In this document: in pieces, positions 16,889 to 25,053 of the stretch
Position numbering within the stretch: position 1 is the stretch's first letter
Layout: each line of letters begins with the position of its first letter
Assembly (NCBI RefSeq): GCF_008923185.1
Contig: NZ_WBMT01000013.1
Coordinates: forward strand, 62,001 to 126,000
Origin: Actinomadura rudentiformis
GTDB lineage: Bacteria > Actinomycetota > Actinomycetes > Streptosporangiales > Streptosporangiaceae
DNA: 64,000 nt
Direction: 5' to 3'
Position numbers and translations under genes: made by a program
Notes under the pieces: model-generated
What the model was told of the DNA's origin: nothing
Seen by the model: the letters and a program-made list of their open reading frames with translations, nothing else
Database searches by the model: none

Positions 16889-17947
16889 CTAGTAGACGCT
16901 CACGCCGTAGGCACTGAGCGCTTCGGTGACGGGCTGGAAGAAGGTCGTGCCGCCGGTGGTGCAGTTGCCGCTGCCGCCGGAGGTCAGGCCGAGGGCGGCA
17001 CTGCCGGCGAACAGCGAGCCGCCGCTGTCACCGGGCTGCGCGCAGACCGTGGTCCGGATCATGCCGGTCACGGTCCCCTCCGCGTAGCGGACGGTCTGGT
17101 TGAGGGCGGTCACGCGGCCGCTGCGCACGCCGGTGGTGCTGCCGCTGCGGCGGACGGTCTCGTTGACGACCGCGTTGCGCGCCGAGGTGATGTCCTGGGT
17201 GCCGGAGTAGAGGTAGACGTCGCCGCCCTTGGCGATCGACGTGTTGGTGTAGCGGACGATGCCGTAGTCGTTGCCGGGGAAGCTGGAGCCGGTCCGGGTA
17301 CCGAGCACGGTGGTCCTGCTGGAGTTGGCGTACCACGTGGACCCGATGTTGGTGCAGTGCCCGGCGGTCAGGAAGAACGTCGTGCCTGCGCTGTTACGGA
17401 CGTTGAAGCCGAGGGAGCAGCGAGAGCCTCCGGTGTAGATGGCCTGGCCACCGGAGATCCTCAGACTGAACTTGCCGGCGACGTGCTCGAGGCGGACGGC
17501 GGATCCGTGCTTGGCGGCGGCGGCGCGTACCTTGGCGAGTTTCGCGCCGGTGACGGAGTCGTCGTACGAGAGCACGACCTGGTTCGTCGTGGAGTCCACG
17601 GCCCATGCCGTGCCGGACACCTTGACCGAACGGTCGATGGCGTCCGTGACCTTCTTCAGGGCCGCGCCGCTCCGGAGAACGGTCTTGGGCACGGCGCCGG
17701 CCGCCCGCACCTGCTGGGCGGCACTGGCGTCGGCGACGGTGACGACGAGCTTGCCGCCGTCGAGGTAGGAGCCCGCACTGCGGGAGCCGAGCTTCTTGGC
17801 CAGGGAGGTGGCCAGCGTGCTCGCGTCGGGAGAGGGGGCGGGGGACGGGGGGGCCGCCTGTGCGGCGGGGACGGCGGTCAGCATGGCGGCGGCGGTGGCG
17901 GCGGCCAGGCTCACGACAGTGACGGGGCGGATGGGTCTCATCCTCAC
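16889..17947 (-). CDS. Secreted streptogrisin-type serine protease (S1 family)
   Basis: A 352-residue pre-pro-protein. Residues 1-32 are a signal peptide ending AAQAA. Residues 35-155 resemble the alpha-lytic protease prodomain that assists folding. The mature chymotrypsin-like domain has TAGHC (His near 196), NDYGI (Asp) and GDSGGS (Ser near 308), with cysteines placed for the usual disulphides. It acts outside the cell on proteins. The start may be GTG 17947 (GGAGG four bases upstream) or ATG 17941 (ten bases), giving nearly the same signal peptide. Confidence 0.95.
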   Translation of the reverse strand: MRMRPIRPVTVVSLAAATAAAMLTAVPAAQAAPPSPAPSPDASTLATSLAKKLGSRSAGSYLDGGKLVVTVADASAAQQVRAAGAVPKTVLRSGAALKKVTDAIDRSVKVSGTAWAVDSTTNQVVLSYDDSVTGAKLAKVRAAAAKHGSAVRLEHVAGKFSLRISGGQAIYTGGSRCSLGFNVRNSAGTTFFLTAGHCTNIGSTWYANSSRTTVLGTRTGSSFPGNDYGIVRYTNTSIAKGGDVYLYSGTQDITSARNAVVNETVRRSGSTTGVRSGRVTALNQTVRYAEGTVTGMIRTTVCAQPGDSGGSLFAGSAALGLTSGGSGNCTTGGTTFFQPVTEALSAYGVSVY

Positions 17948-18243
17948 TGTGCCTCCAATGAGTCAAGGCAGGTCCGGATGACATGCCCTGGGAGTCATGT
18001 GAATCGTGAAGAAGCCTCGTGTTGGCGACAAGGGGAGAATTTGCTCAATCGCCTGACTTCGTCTGGCAAACCTGCGCAAGACCCATGTCAGGGACGGATG
18101 AATCGTTCCGCCCCAGCCACCCGTACGCTCGTGGCCGGATCCGGCCACACGCCGGCATGACTCGACTTCGGCGGGCCCGGCGAATAGATCGCGGAGGAAC
18201 GGGCAGGTCGTCGGCGTACGACGATCGTACGGAAGGAGGGATC

Positions 18244-18438
18244 ATGGGATTCCTCGACAAGCTCAAGAACAAGGCCCAGAAGGCCAAGGGCCGGAGCAAG
18301 GAAGAGGCCGGCCGCGACACGCGCGACCCCTACCTGGAGGCCGAGGGCCGCAGGGACCGGATGGCCGGTGGCGCCAAGCAGGTCGGCGAGCAGGCGAAGG
18401 ACGCGGCCAAGGAAGCGCGCGACACCTTCAAGCGGTGA
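18244..18438 (+). CDS. CsbD-like small stress protein
   Basis: A 64-residue, highly charged helical protein: MGFLDKLKNKAQKAKGRSKE followed by QVGEQAKDAAKEARDTFKR. The repeated lysine, alanine and glutamate pattern resembles CsbD-family and related general-stress proteins of actinobacteria, whose molecular role is unknown. GGAGGG lies a few bases before ATG 18244. A strong hairpin follows directly, so it is a single-gene transcript. Confidence 0.75.
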   Translation: MGFLDKLKNKAQKAKGRSKEEAGRDTRDPYLEAEGRRDRMAGGAKQVGEQAKDAAKEARDTFKR

Positions 18439-18452
18439 TCTGAGACCCCGCT

Positions 18453-18487
18453 GAGAGGGGCCCCTCGACGCCGAGGGGCCCTCTCTC
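18453..18487 (+). terminator. Terminator hairpin after the CsbD-like gene
   Basis: GAGAGGGGCCCCTCG (18453-18467) pairs with CGAGGGGCCCTCTCTC (18472-18487) around a four-base loop. It lies 15 bases after the stop codon. Confidence 0.85.
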
Positions 18488-18513
18488 ATGTTCCAGATTT
18501 TATCCAAACGGCA

Positions 18514-18545
18514 TAACCAAATGGTTTAACCAACTGGATGGTTTA
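18514..18545. promoter_or_regulatory. Double dyad, likely operator of the TetR regulator
   Basis: AACCAAATGGTT (18515-18526) and AACCAACTGGATGGTT (18528-18543) are adjacent inverted repeats with the same AACCA/TGGTT arms. The region is AT-rich compared with its surroundings and lies 20-50 bases before the TetR start, overlapping the likely promoter. Binding by the TetR protein is inferred from position and symmetry. Confidence 0.8.
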
Positions 18546-18562
18546 GCGCTAGGGTCGGCACC

Positions 18563-19099
18563 ATGAGTCAACGGGAGAGCCTGCTGGCGGCGGCCAAGCG
18601 CTGCCTGGCGGAACGGGGTTACGCGCGGACGAGCTCGCGCGACATCGCGGCCGAGGCGGGGGCCAACCACGCCGCGATCAACTACCACTACGGTTCCAAG
18701 GACGCGCTGCTCATCGCCGCGCTCATGGAGACGGTGGAGGCCTGGGGCGACACGGTCGTCCCGGCCGGCGACACCTGGAAGCAGACGATGGAGTCGCTGC
18801 CCGCCAGCCGCCCGATGCTGGTCGCCACGCTGGAGGCGATGGCGCAGGCCGAGCACATCCCGGAGGTCCGCGAGCACATCGCCGCCGCGTTCGAGCGCGC
18901 CCGGCCCGAACTGGCGGCGACGATCTACGGGATCGACCCCGAGGCCGACGACCGGACGGCGCGGGCGGTGGCGTCGATCCACATGGCCCTGATCGCGGGA
19001 TTGTCCCAGCAGTGGCTGGTGGACCCGGAGCGGGCGCTCACCGCCGACGAGGTGAAGCACGGCCTGCGGGCACTCCTGGAGCGGCTCGAGGATGCCTGA
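18563..19099 (+). CDS. TetR-family transcriptional regulator
   Basis: A 178-residue repressor. The N-terminal helix-turn-helix is clear: RESLLAAAKRCLAERGYART, then SSRDIAAEAGANHAAINYHYGSKD around residues 22-45. The C-terminal ligand domain is unassigned. Paired AACCA/TGGTT dyads in its promoter suggest autoregulation. Its last eight bases overlap the start of the dnaE gene, so it probably controls that polymerase gene as well, an unusual arrangement. Confidence 0.93.
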   Translation: MSQRESLLAAAKRCLAERGYARTSSRDIAAEAGANHAAINYHYGSKDALLIAALMETVEAWGDTVVPAGDTWKQTMESLPASRPMLVATLEAMAQAEHIPEVREHIAAAFERARPELAATIYGIDPEADDRTARAVASIHMALIAGLSQQWLVDPERALTADEVKHGLRALLERLEDA

Positions 19100-22000
19100 C
19101 TCCGCCCACCACTCCGCCCGTCACTCCGCCCGTCGATTCGCCCACCTTCACGTACACACCGAATACTCGCTGCTCGACGGTGCCGCGCGGCTCAGCGACC
19201 TGGTCCGGGCGGTCGGCGACCTCGGCATGAACGCGGTCGCGATGACCGACCACGGCAACCTGCATGGCCTGTACGACTTCTTCACCCAGGCCACCGCCGC
19301 CGGGATCACCCCGGTGCTCGGCATCGAGGCGTACGTCGCGCCGGAGCATCGTTCCGTCCAGAAGCCGGTCCGCTGGGGCAGCCTCGCACAGAAGCGGGAC
19401 GACGTCTCGGGCGCGGGCGCGTACACGCACATGACGATCTGGGCGTACAACGCGACGGGCCTGCACAATCTCTTCCGCCTGCAGTCGCGCGCCGCCCTGG
19501 AGGGGCACTTCCGCAAGCCGCGCGTGGACCGCGAACTGCTCGCCGAGCACGCCGAGGGCCTGATGGCGACCACGGGCTGCCCCTCGGGCGAGGTCGCCAC
19601 CCGCATCCGGCTGGGCCAGCAGGCCGAGGCGTTCAGGGCGGCGGGCGAACTGCAGGAGATCTTCGGCAAGGACGACTTCTTCGTCGAGCTGATGGACCAC
19701 GGCATCGAGATCGACAGGCGGGCGCGCGCCGGACTGGAGGAGATCGCGGGCCGGCTGAACGCGCCGTACGTCGTCACCAACGACTCGCACTACACCTACG
19801 AACGTGAGGCCACGGCGCATTCGGCGCTGCTGTGCGTGCAGACCGCATCCAAGCTGGAGGCTCCCGCGTTCCGGTTCGACGGCTCCGGCTACTTCATCAA
19901 GTCGCCCGAGCAGATGTACACGATCGACTCCTCGGACGCCTGGCAGTCGGGATGCCGCAACACCGCGCTCATCGCCCAACGCGTCGACACCACCGGCATG
20001 TTCGAGAAGAAGGACCTGCTGCCGCGCTTCCCCGTCCCCGCGGGTCACACCGAGGAGAGCTGGTTCCGGGAGGAGGTGTGGCGCGGGCTCGCACGCCGCT
20101 TCCCCAGAGGCCGCTTCCCCGGAGGCCAGGAGGACGCCTATCGCGAACGCGCCGAGTACGAGATGGACGTGATCGCCCGCATGGGCTTCCCCTCGTACTT
20201 TCTCGTGGTCGCCGACTTCATCATGTGGGCCAAGGAGCGGGGCATCGCGGTCGGGCCCGGCCGGGGCTCGGCGGCCGGGGCGCTCGTCGCCTACGCGCTG
20301 GGCATCACCGACCTCGACCCCATCCCGCACGGCCTGATCTTCGAGCGGTTCCTCAATCCCGAGCGCGTCTCGATGCCCGACATCGACGTGGACTTCGACG
20401 AACGGCGGCGCGGCGAGGTGATCCAGTACGTGACCGACCGCTGGGGCGCCGACCGGGTCGCGCAGATCGTCACGTTCGGCGTGATCAAAGCCAAGGCCGC
20501 CGTGAAGGACGCCTGCCGCATCCTCGGCCACCCCTACGCCCTCGGCGACCGCATCACCAAGGCGATGCCGGCCGACCTCGGCGGCAAGGGCATCCCGCTC
20601 TCCGGCATCACCGACGCCTCGCATCCGCGGCACGCCGAAGCGGCGGAGGTCCGGGCCCTGTACGAGAACGAGCCGGACGTGCGGTCGGTCGTCGACACGG
20701 CGCGCGGCATCGAGGGGCTGATCCGCCAGACCGGGGTGCACGCCGCCGGCGTCATCATGGCGGCCGAGCCGCTCACCGAGCACATCCCCGTCTTCATGCG
20801 CCCGCAGGACGGCGCCGTCATCACGCAGTTCGACTACCCGACCTGCGAGACACTCGGGCTGCTCAAGATGGACTTCCTCGGGCTGCGCAACCTGACGATC
20901 ATGGACGACGCGGTCAAGGCGATCGGGACGGGCCTCGACCTGCTCTCGCTGCCGCTGGACGACCGGCCGACGTACGAGCTGTTCGCGCGCGGAGACACCC
21001 TGGGCGTCTTCCAGTTCGACGGCGCCGCCATGCGTTCACTGATGCGGCTGATGAAGCCCGACGAGTTCGCCGACATCACCGCGGTCAACGCCCTCTATCG
21101 GCCGGGTCCCATGGGCATGAACTCCCACGTCAACTACGCCCTGCGTAAGAACGGGCAGCAGGAGATCACACCGATCCATCCCGAGGTGGAGGAGCCCTTG
21201 CGCGACATTCTCGGGGAGACGTACGGCCTGGTGGTCTATCAGGAACAGGTGCAGTTGGCCGCGCAGAAGCTCGCCGGTTACTCCCTCGGCCAGGCGGATC
21301 TCCTGCGGCGCGCGATGGGCAAGAAGAAGAAAGAGATCCTCGACAAGGAGTTCGTCCCATTCCGGGAGGGTTGCCGCGAGAGGGGCTATTCCGACGAGGC
21401 GGTGCAGGCGGTGTGGGACGTGCTCGTCCCGTTCGCCGGCTACGCGTTCAACAAGGCCCACGCCGCCGCGTACGCCCTCGTCTCGTACTGGACCGCCTAT
21501 CTCAAGGCCAATCACCCGGCCGAGTACATGGCGGCGGTGCTGACCAGCGTCCGCGACGACAAGGACAAGATGGCGCTCTACCTGGGCGAGTGCCGCCGGA
21601 TGAACCTCCAGGTCCTGCCGCCCGACGTGAACGAGTCGGCGGCGGGCTTCGCGGCGCGCGGCGACGGGCGGATCCGGTTCGGGCTGGCGGCGGTGCGCAA
21701 CGTCGGCGCGAACGTCGTCGAGTCGATCTCGGCGACCCGCACGGCCAAGGGGCGCTACCGGTCGTTCCCCGACTTCCTCGACAAGTCCGAGGCCGTGGTC
21801 TGCAACAAGCGCACCATCGAGTCGCTGATCAAGGCGGGTGCGTTCGACTCGCTCGGGCACACCCGCAAGGGTCTCGCCGAGCGGCACGAGCAGGCCGTGG
21901 ACGCCGTGATCGGCGTCAAACGCAGCCAGGCGTACGGGCAGGACGACCTCTTCGGGCTCGGCGCGGCGGACGCCGAGGGTGATCCCGCCTTCAAGCTGGG

Positions 22001-22658
22001 GCTGGAGTTCTCCGCCGAGGAGTGGGACAAGCCGTACCGGCTCGCGCAGGAACGCGACATGCTCGGCCTGTACGTCTCCGACCATCCGCTGCTGGGCCTG
22101 GAGGGTTTCCTGCGGTCCCGCACGGATCATCCCGTCGCGACGCTCACCGGCGACGACCGGCTCGCAGACGGGACGATCGTCACCATCGGGGGCATCATCT
22201 CGGGGATCCAGCGGAAGATGACCAAACAGGGAAGGCCATGGGCGATCGCGACCGTCGAGGACCTCGCCGGATCGATCGACTGCCTGTTCTTCCCGTCGGC
22301 CTACCTGCTCGCCGGGGCGGCCCTCGCCGCGGACCGGATCGTGCTGGTGAAGGGCCGTCTGGACAAGCGGGAGGACGTGCCCCGCCTGGTCGCCATGGAG
22401 CTGGAAGTGCCGGAACCGCCTGACGCCGCGGCCGCCGCGGTACTCACGATCACGCTCGCTGAATCGAGGGTCAACCAGCCGCTCGTCCGGCGCCTGAAGG
22501 AGATCTTGCTGGCGCACGGCGGTTCCACGGAGGTGCGCATCCGGCTCACCATGCCGGCGAAGTCGGTGCTGATGAGCATCGACGACCGCTACCGTGTCAC
22601 ACCGAGCGCGGCGCTGACGAGCGAGCTCAAGGAGGCCTTCGGCGCCGACGTCGTGTGA
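19092..22658 (+). CDS. dnaE: DNA polymerase III alpha subunit (DnaE), full-length
   Basis: A 1188-residue replicative-type polymerase. The PHP domain opens with HLHVHTEYSLLDG and DHGNLHG. GPGRGSAAGALVAY and PDIDVDFDERRR near residue 429 form the palm with the catalytic Asp pair. A helix-hairpin-helix region follows. GQDDLFGLG near residue 949 is an internal clamp-binding motif, and VTIGGIISGIQRK starts the OB fold near 1030. It therefore looks like DnaE1 and not the shorter ImuB-linked DnaE2. The start overlaps tetR by eight bases. The N terminus HHSARHSARR is a short repeat. It may be a second, regulated copy; that cannot be settled from this window. Confidence 0.93.
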   Translation: MPDSAHHSARHSARRFAHLHVHTEYSLLDGAARLSDLVRAVGDLGMNAVAMTDHGNLHGLYDFFTQATAAGITPVLGIEAYVAPEHRSVQKPVRWGSLAQKRDDVSGAGAYTHMTIWAYNATGLHNLFRLQSRAALEGHFRKPRVDRELLAEHAEGLMATTGCPSGEVATRIRLGQQAEAFRAAGELQEIFGKDDFFVELMDHGIEIDRRARAGLEEIAGRLNAPYVVTNDSHYTYEREATAHSALLCVQTASKLEAPAFRFDGSGYFIKSPEQMYTIDSSDAWQSGCRNTALIAQRVDTTGMFEKKDLLPRFPVPAGHTEESWFREEVWRGLARRFPRGRFPGGQEDAYRERAEYEMDVIARMGFPSYFLVVADFIMWAKERGIAVGPGRGSAAGALVAYALGITDLDPIPHGLIFERFLNPERVSMPDIDVDFDERRRGEVIQYVTDRWGADRVAQIVTFGVIKAKAAVKDACRILGHPYALGDRITKAMPADLGGKGIPLSGITDASHPRHAEAAEVRALYENEPDVRSVVDTARGIEGLIRQTGVHAAGVIMAAEPLTEHIPVFMRPQDGAVITQFDYPTCETLGLLKMDFLGLRNLTIMDDAVKAIGTGLDLLSLPLDDRPTYELFARGDTLGVFQFDGAAMRSLMRLMKPDEFADITAVNALYRPGPMGMNSHVNYALRKNGQQEITPIHPEVEEPLRDILGETYGLVVYQEQVQLAAQKLAGYSLGQADLLRRAMGKKKKEILDKEFVPFREGCRERGYSDEAVQAVWDVLVPFAGYAFNKAHAAAYALVSYWTAYLKANHPAEYMAAVLTSVRDDKDKMALYLGECRRMNLQVLPPDVNESAAGFAARGDGRIRFGLAAVRNVGANVVESISATRTAKGRYRSFPDFLDKSEAVVCNKRTIESLIKAGAFDSLGHTRKGLAERHEQAVDAVIGVKRSQAYGQDDLFGLGAADAEGDPAFKLGLEFSAEEWDKPYRLAQERDMLGLYVSDHPLLGLEGFLRSRTDHPVATLTGDDRLADGTIVTIGGIISGIQRKMTKQGRPWAIATVEDLAGSIDCLFFPSAYLLAGAALAADRIVLVKGRLDKREDVPRLVAMELEVPEPPDAAAAAVLTITLAESRVNQPLVRRLKEILLAHGGSTEVRIRLTMPAKSVLMSIDDRYRVTPSAALTSELKEAFGADVV

Positions 22659-22700
22659 GGTGCCGTGTGTGAGCCGCCGTGTGAGGTGCCGTGTGAGCCG
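22652..22700. repeat. Four short repeats across the dnaE stop codon
   Basis: CGTGTGAGGTGC, CGTGTGTGAGCCGC, CGTGTGAGGTGC and CGTGTGAGCCG follow one another from 22652 to 22700. Every unit contains TGA, the first being the real dnaE stop (22656-22658). Confidence 0.8.
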
Positions 22701-22806
22701 ATCGAAACAATCTCGGGCCTTCCCCTTGGCAACCATGCGTACTCGCGCGATGCTTCTGTGTTACGGGCGCACGAGGTGCACCGGCGCACGAGAATGCGAG
22801 GCCGCC

Positions 22807-23196
22807 ATGAGGGACACCGCCGTCGACATGGTCGTCATGGAGGGGGAACGGCACACCACCGTGCTGCTCTCCGGCGAGATGGACCGCATGTCCGCTCCCG
22901 CGGTGCGCCGTCGCCTGCTCGACCTCGCCGCCGCCGCGTACCGGCCGCTGGTGCTGGACCTGGCGGGGGTGTCGTTCTTCGACGCCGAGGGCCTGCGCGT
23001 CGTCTCGTCCGCGGCCCGCCGCTGCGATGAGCTCGGGGTGGGCCTCGCCACCGTCGGCGTGCGCCCGTTCGCGGCCAAGATGTTCCACATCCTGCGGCTG
23101 CATGAGCGCATCCCGCTCTGCTCCTCCACCGAGGAGGCGTTGTGGTGCCTGCTGCCGCCCACCGACGCCGAACTGGCCGCCTGGCTGAACGGCTGA
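22807..23196 (+). CDS. STAS-domain protein (anti-sigma factor antagonist-like)
   Basis: A 129-residue single STAS domain: TVLLSGEMDRMSAPAVRRRL, then LVLDLAGVSFFDAEGLRVVS. SpoIIAA-type antagonists are switched by phosphorylation of a serine in DSSG or DASG. Here the loop reads DAEG, so the phospho-acceptor is missing and replaced by glutamate, which might mimic the modified state. No anti-sigma kinase gene is beside it. ATG 22807 has GAGG upstream. The partner is unknown. Confidence 0.85.
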   Translation: MRDTAVDMVVMEGERHTTVLLSGEMDRMSAPAVRRRLLDLAAAAYRPLVLDLAGVSFFDAEGLRVVSSAARRCDELGVGLATVGVRPFAAKMFHILRLHERIPLCSSTEEALWCLLPPTDAELAAWLNG

Positions 23197-23202
23197 CTGG
23201 GG

Positions 23203-23670
23203 CTAGGTGACCCTGGTGTAGACCAGGTCGAAGTCGCGCTCCCACTCGATGCCGTCGGTCGACTTTTCCCAGGTGGCCTCGATGGCGGCACCGCCCGGGA
23301 CGATGGTGCCGGTGAAGCGCTGGTGGAAGCCCGGGGCGTCGCGCCACAACTTCCAGACCCCGCCGTCGAAGGACATCCGGTAGATCCTGAACATCCCCCG
23401 CGCGTCCGCGAAGAGCTGGCAGAACTCGCCGCTCGCGTCGTCCAGCCCCATGATCGTCGTGGTGGGCAGCGGCGACTCGGCCACCCACTCGGGCGACGCG
23501 CCGTCGGCGAGCTCCCCGTCCGCGTGCTGGACGAGGAACCTGTCCTCCAGCCACTCGAACGTCGTCCAGGCACGCCGGTAGATCTGCACGGGGAGATCGA
23601 CGGTGATCTCCCACTCCCCCACGAGCACGTCCAGCCGCCGGAGCAGGCGGTCGGACGTCGGCAGCCCCAT
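23203..23670 (-). CDS. DUF1579-like conserved protein
   Basis: A 155-residue soluble protein predicted to be mostly beta strands. LLRRLDVLVGEWEITV at the start, TTFEWLEDRFLVQH, IMGLDDASGEFCQLFADARG and FTGTIVPGGAAIEATWEKSTDG resemble the lipocalin-like DUF1579 group. The function is unknown. Its ATG overlaps the stop of the upstream gene by one base (TGATG), so the two are translated together. Confidence 0.75.
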   Translation of the reverse strand: MGLPTSDRLLRRLDVLVGEWEITVDLPVQIYRRAWTTFEWLEDRFLVQHADGELADGASPEWVAESPLPTTTIMGLDDASGEFCQLFADARGMFRIYRMSFDGGVWKLWRDAPGFHQRFTGTIVPGGAAIEATWEKSTDGIEWERDFDLVYTRVT

Positions 23671-24074
23671 CAGGTGTCGGCCTCCTGATCCGGCTGCATC
23701 ACCTCGCGCACCACGATCTCGTCCAGCCGGCGCTCGACGATCGCGCCCACCGGCCAGTCCCGGACCAGGATGCGCAGCTCGGCGGCCTCGTGCTCGGCAT
23801 AGGAGGAGTCATACCCCTGCTGCTCCAGGCTGGAACGGATCGCCAGAACGTAGTCGTCGTCGGAGAAGCCCGGAATCTCCCGGATCATGGCGGTCGTCGT
23901 GGCGCGGTGCGAGTTGAGCCCGGCGAACGCGCGGCCGCAGCCGCAGCCGCCGTCCGGGTCGGCCTGGTCGCGGGCGCAGATGACACCGATGTGCACCAGC
24001 TCGCCCTCGACGCACCAGTCGAAGTCGTTGTGACGGTATCCCTGGGTGGCGTTCGTGGCGGTGAGGAGTTTCAA
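23670..24074 (-). CDS. Conserved actinobacterial protein of unknown function
   Basis: A 134-residue protein, starting with TTG 24074 behind AAGGGGG: LKLLTATNATQGYRHNDFDW. A cysteine-rich patch, DGGCGCGRAFAGLNSHRATT, could bind a metal. The rest is acidic and helical. I recognise it as conserved in actinomycetes but no function is known to me. It is coupled to the DUF1579-like gene by a TGATG overlap, so a joint role is likely. Confidence 0.7.
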   Translation of the reverse strand: MKLLTATNATQGYRHNDFDWCVEGELVHIGVICARDQADPDGGCGCGRAFAGLNSHRATTTAMIREIPGFSDDDYVLAIRSSLEQQGYDSSYAEHEAAELRILVRDWPVGAIVERRLDEIVVREVMQPDQEADT

Positions 24075-24188
24075 GGCCCGGCCCCCTTCGTGTCGCGCCC
24101 ACCGTACGACGCGGGTCCGACATCTCACACCGGATCGTGAAATCCCCTGCTCGTGCGGGCTGCATCGTTCTGACGTAGCGTCACGTTC

Positions 24189-24953
24189 ATGAGCGATGTT
24201 CTGGTCCAGCGCGACGGCGCCGTCACGACGATCACCATGAACCGGCCACAGCGCCGCAACGCCCTCTCCAGGGAGTTCCTGCTGGTACTCACCGAGGCGT
24301 TCCGCGAGGCGGGGCGCACCGACGCCCTCGGGATCGTGCTGGCCGCGAACGGGCCGGTGTTCTCCGCCGGCCACGACTTCGCCGACATGGCCGGCGCGTC
24401 GCACGCCGATGCGCGCAGCCTCCTGCAGACCTGCGCCGAGCTCATGCGCACGATCCAGGCGGTGCCCCAGGTGGTGGTCGCCCAGGTGCACGCGCTCGCC
24501 ACGGCGGCGGGCTGCCAGCTGGCGGTGACCTGCGACCTGGTGGTGGCGAGCGAGGACGCGGGCTTCGCGGCGCCCGGCGGCAAGGGCGGCTGGTTCTGCC
24601 ACACGCCGATGGTCGCGATCTCGCACAACATCGGCCGCAAGCGCGCGATGGAGATGGCCCTGACGGGCGACGTGGTCGACGCGCGCACGGCGTACGAATG
24701 GGGCATGGTCAACCGCGTGGTGCCGGCGGCCGAGCTGGAGAAGGCCACTCGCGACCTGCTGGAACGCGCCACCCAAGGCAGCCCGCGCAGCAAGGCGCTC
24801 GGCAAGCAGGCCATGTACGCCCAGCTCGACCGTACGGAGGCGGACGCCTACACCTACGCGATCGAGGTGATGGCGGCGTCCAGCCAGACACCGGAGGCGC
24901 AGGAGGGCATGAGCGCCTTCCTGGAGAAGCGCCGCCCCGAGTGGCCCGCCTGA
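24189..24953 (+). CDS. Enoyl-CoA hydratase/isomerase family protein (ECHDC3-like)
   Basis: A 254-residue crotonase-fold enzyme. VFSAGHDFADM and ATAAGCQLAVTCDLV form the two oxyanion-hole segments. The site that supplies catalytic acids in hydratases reads GGKGGWFCHTPMV, lacking clear glutamates; GWFCHTP is the pattern of the ECHDC3 branch. So hydratase activity is doubtful although the fold and CoA binding are not. It is monocistronic, with an 18-bp repeat array after its stop. Confidence 0.87.
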   Translation: MSDVLVQRDGAVTTITMNRPQRRNALSREFLLVLTEAFREAGRTDALGIVLAANGPVFSAGHDFADMAGASHADARSLLQTCAELMRTIQAVPQVVVAQVHALATAAGCQLAVTCDLVVASEDAGFAAPGGKGGWFCHTPMVAISHNIGRKRAMEMALTGDVVDARTAYEWGMVNRVVPAAELEKATRDLLERATQGSPRSKALGKQAMYAQLDRTEADAYTYAIEVMAASSQTPEAQEGMSAFLEKRRPEWPA

Positions 24954-24982
24954 CCCGGCCGTCTTCGGCGGGCCGCGCCGGG

Positions 24983-25036
24983 CCTGACGGCCAAGCCGGA
25001 CCTGACGGCCGAGCCGGACCTGACGGCCGAGCCGGG
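24983..25036. repeat. Three 18-bp tandem repeats between two convergent genes
   Basis: CCTGACGGCCAAGCCGGA, CCTGACGGCCGAGCCGGA and CCTGACGGCCGAGCCGGG lie end to end, 30 bases after the enoyl-CoA hydratase-type gene. Each has TGA on the plus strand. The stop region of that gene, CCTGACCCGGCC, resembles the unit. Confidence 0.85.
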
Positions 25037-25053
25037 CCTTACCCGGCCGGGCT

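Noticed and set aside
19038..20783. 581-codon frame antisense to dnaE
   Set aside because: Shadow of a strongly conserved polymerase gene; no start context and no motif.
19092..22658. Error-prone DnaE2 of the ImuA-ImuB-DnaE2 mutasome
   Set aside because: The protein is too long, has a clamp-binding motif and C-terminal OB fold, and no imuA or imuB gene lies next to it.
24983..25036. Possible CRISPR or attachment-site array
   Set aside because: Units abut with no spacers and there is no integrase gene; it fits the stop-codon repeat pattern.
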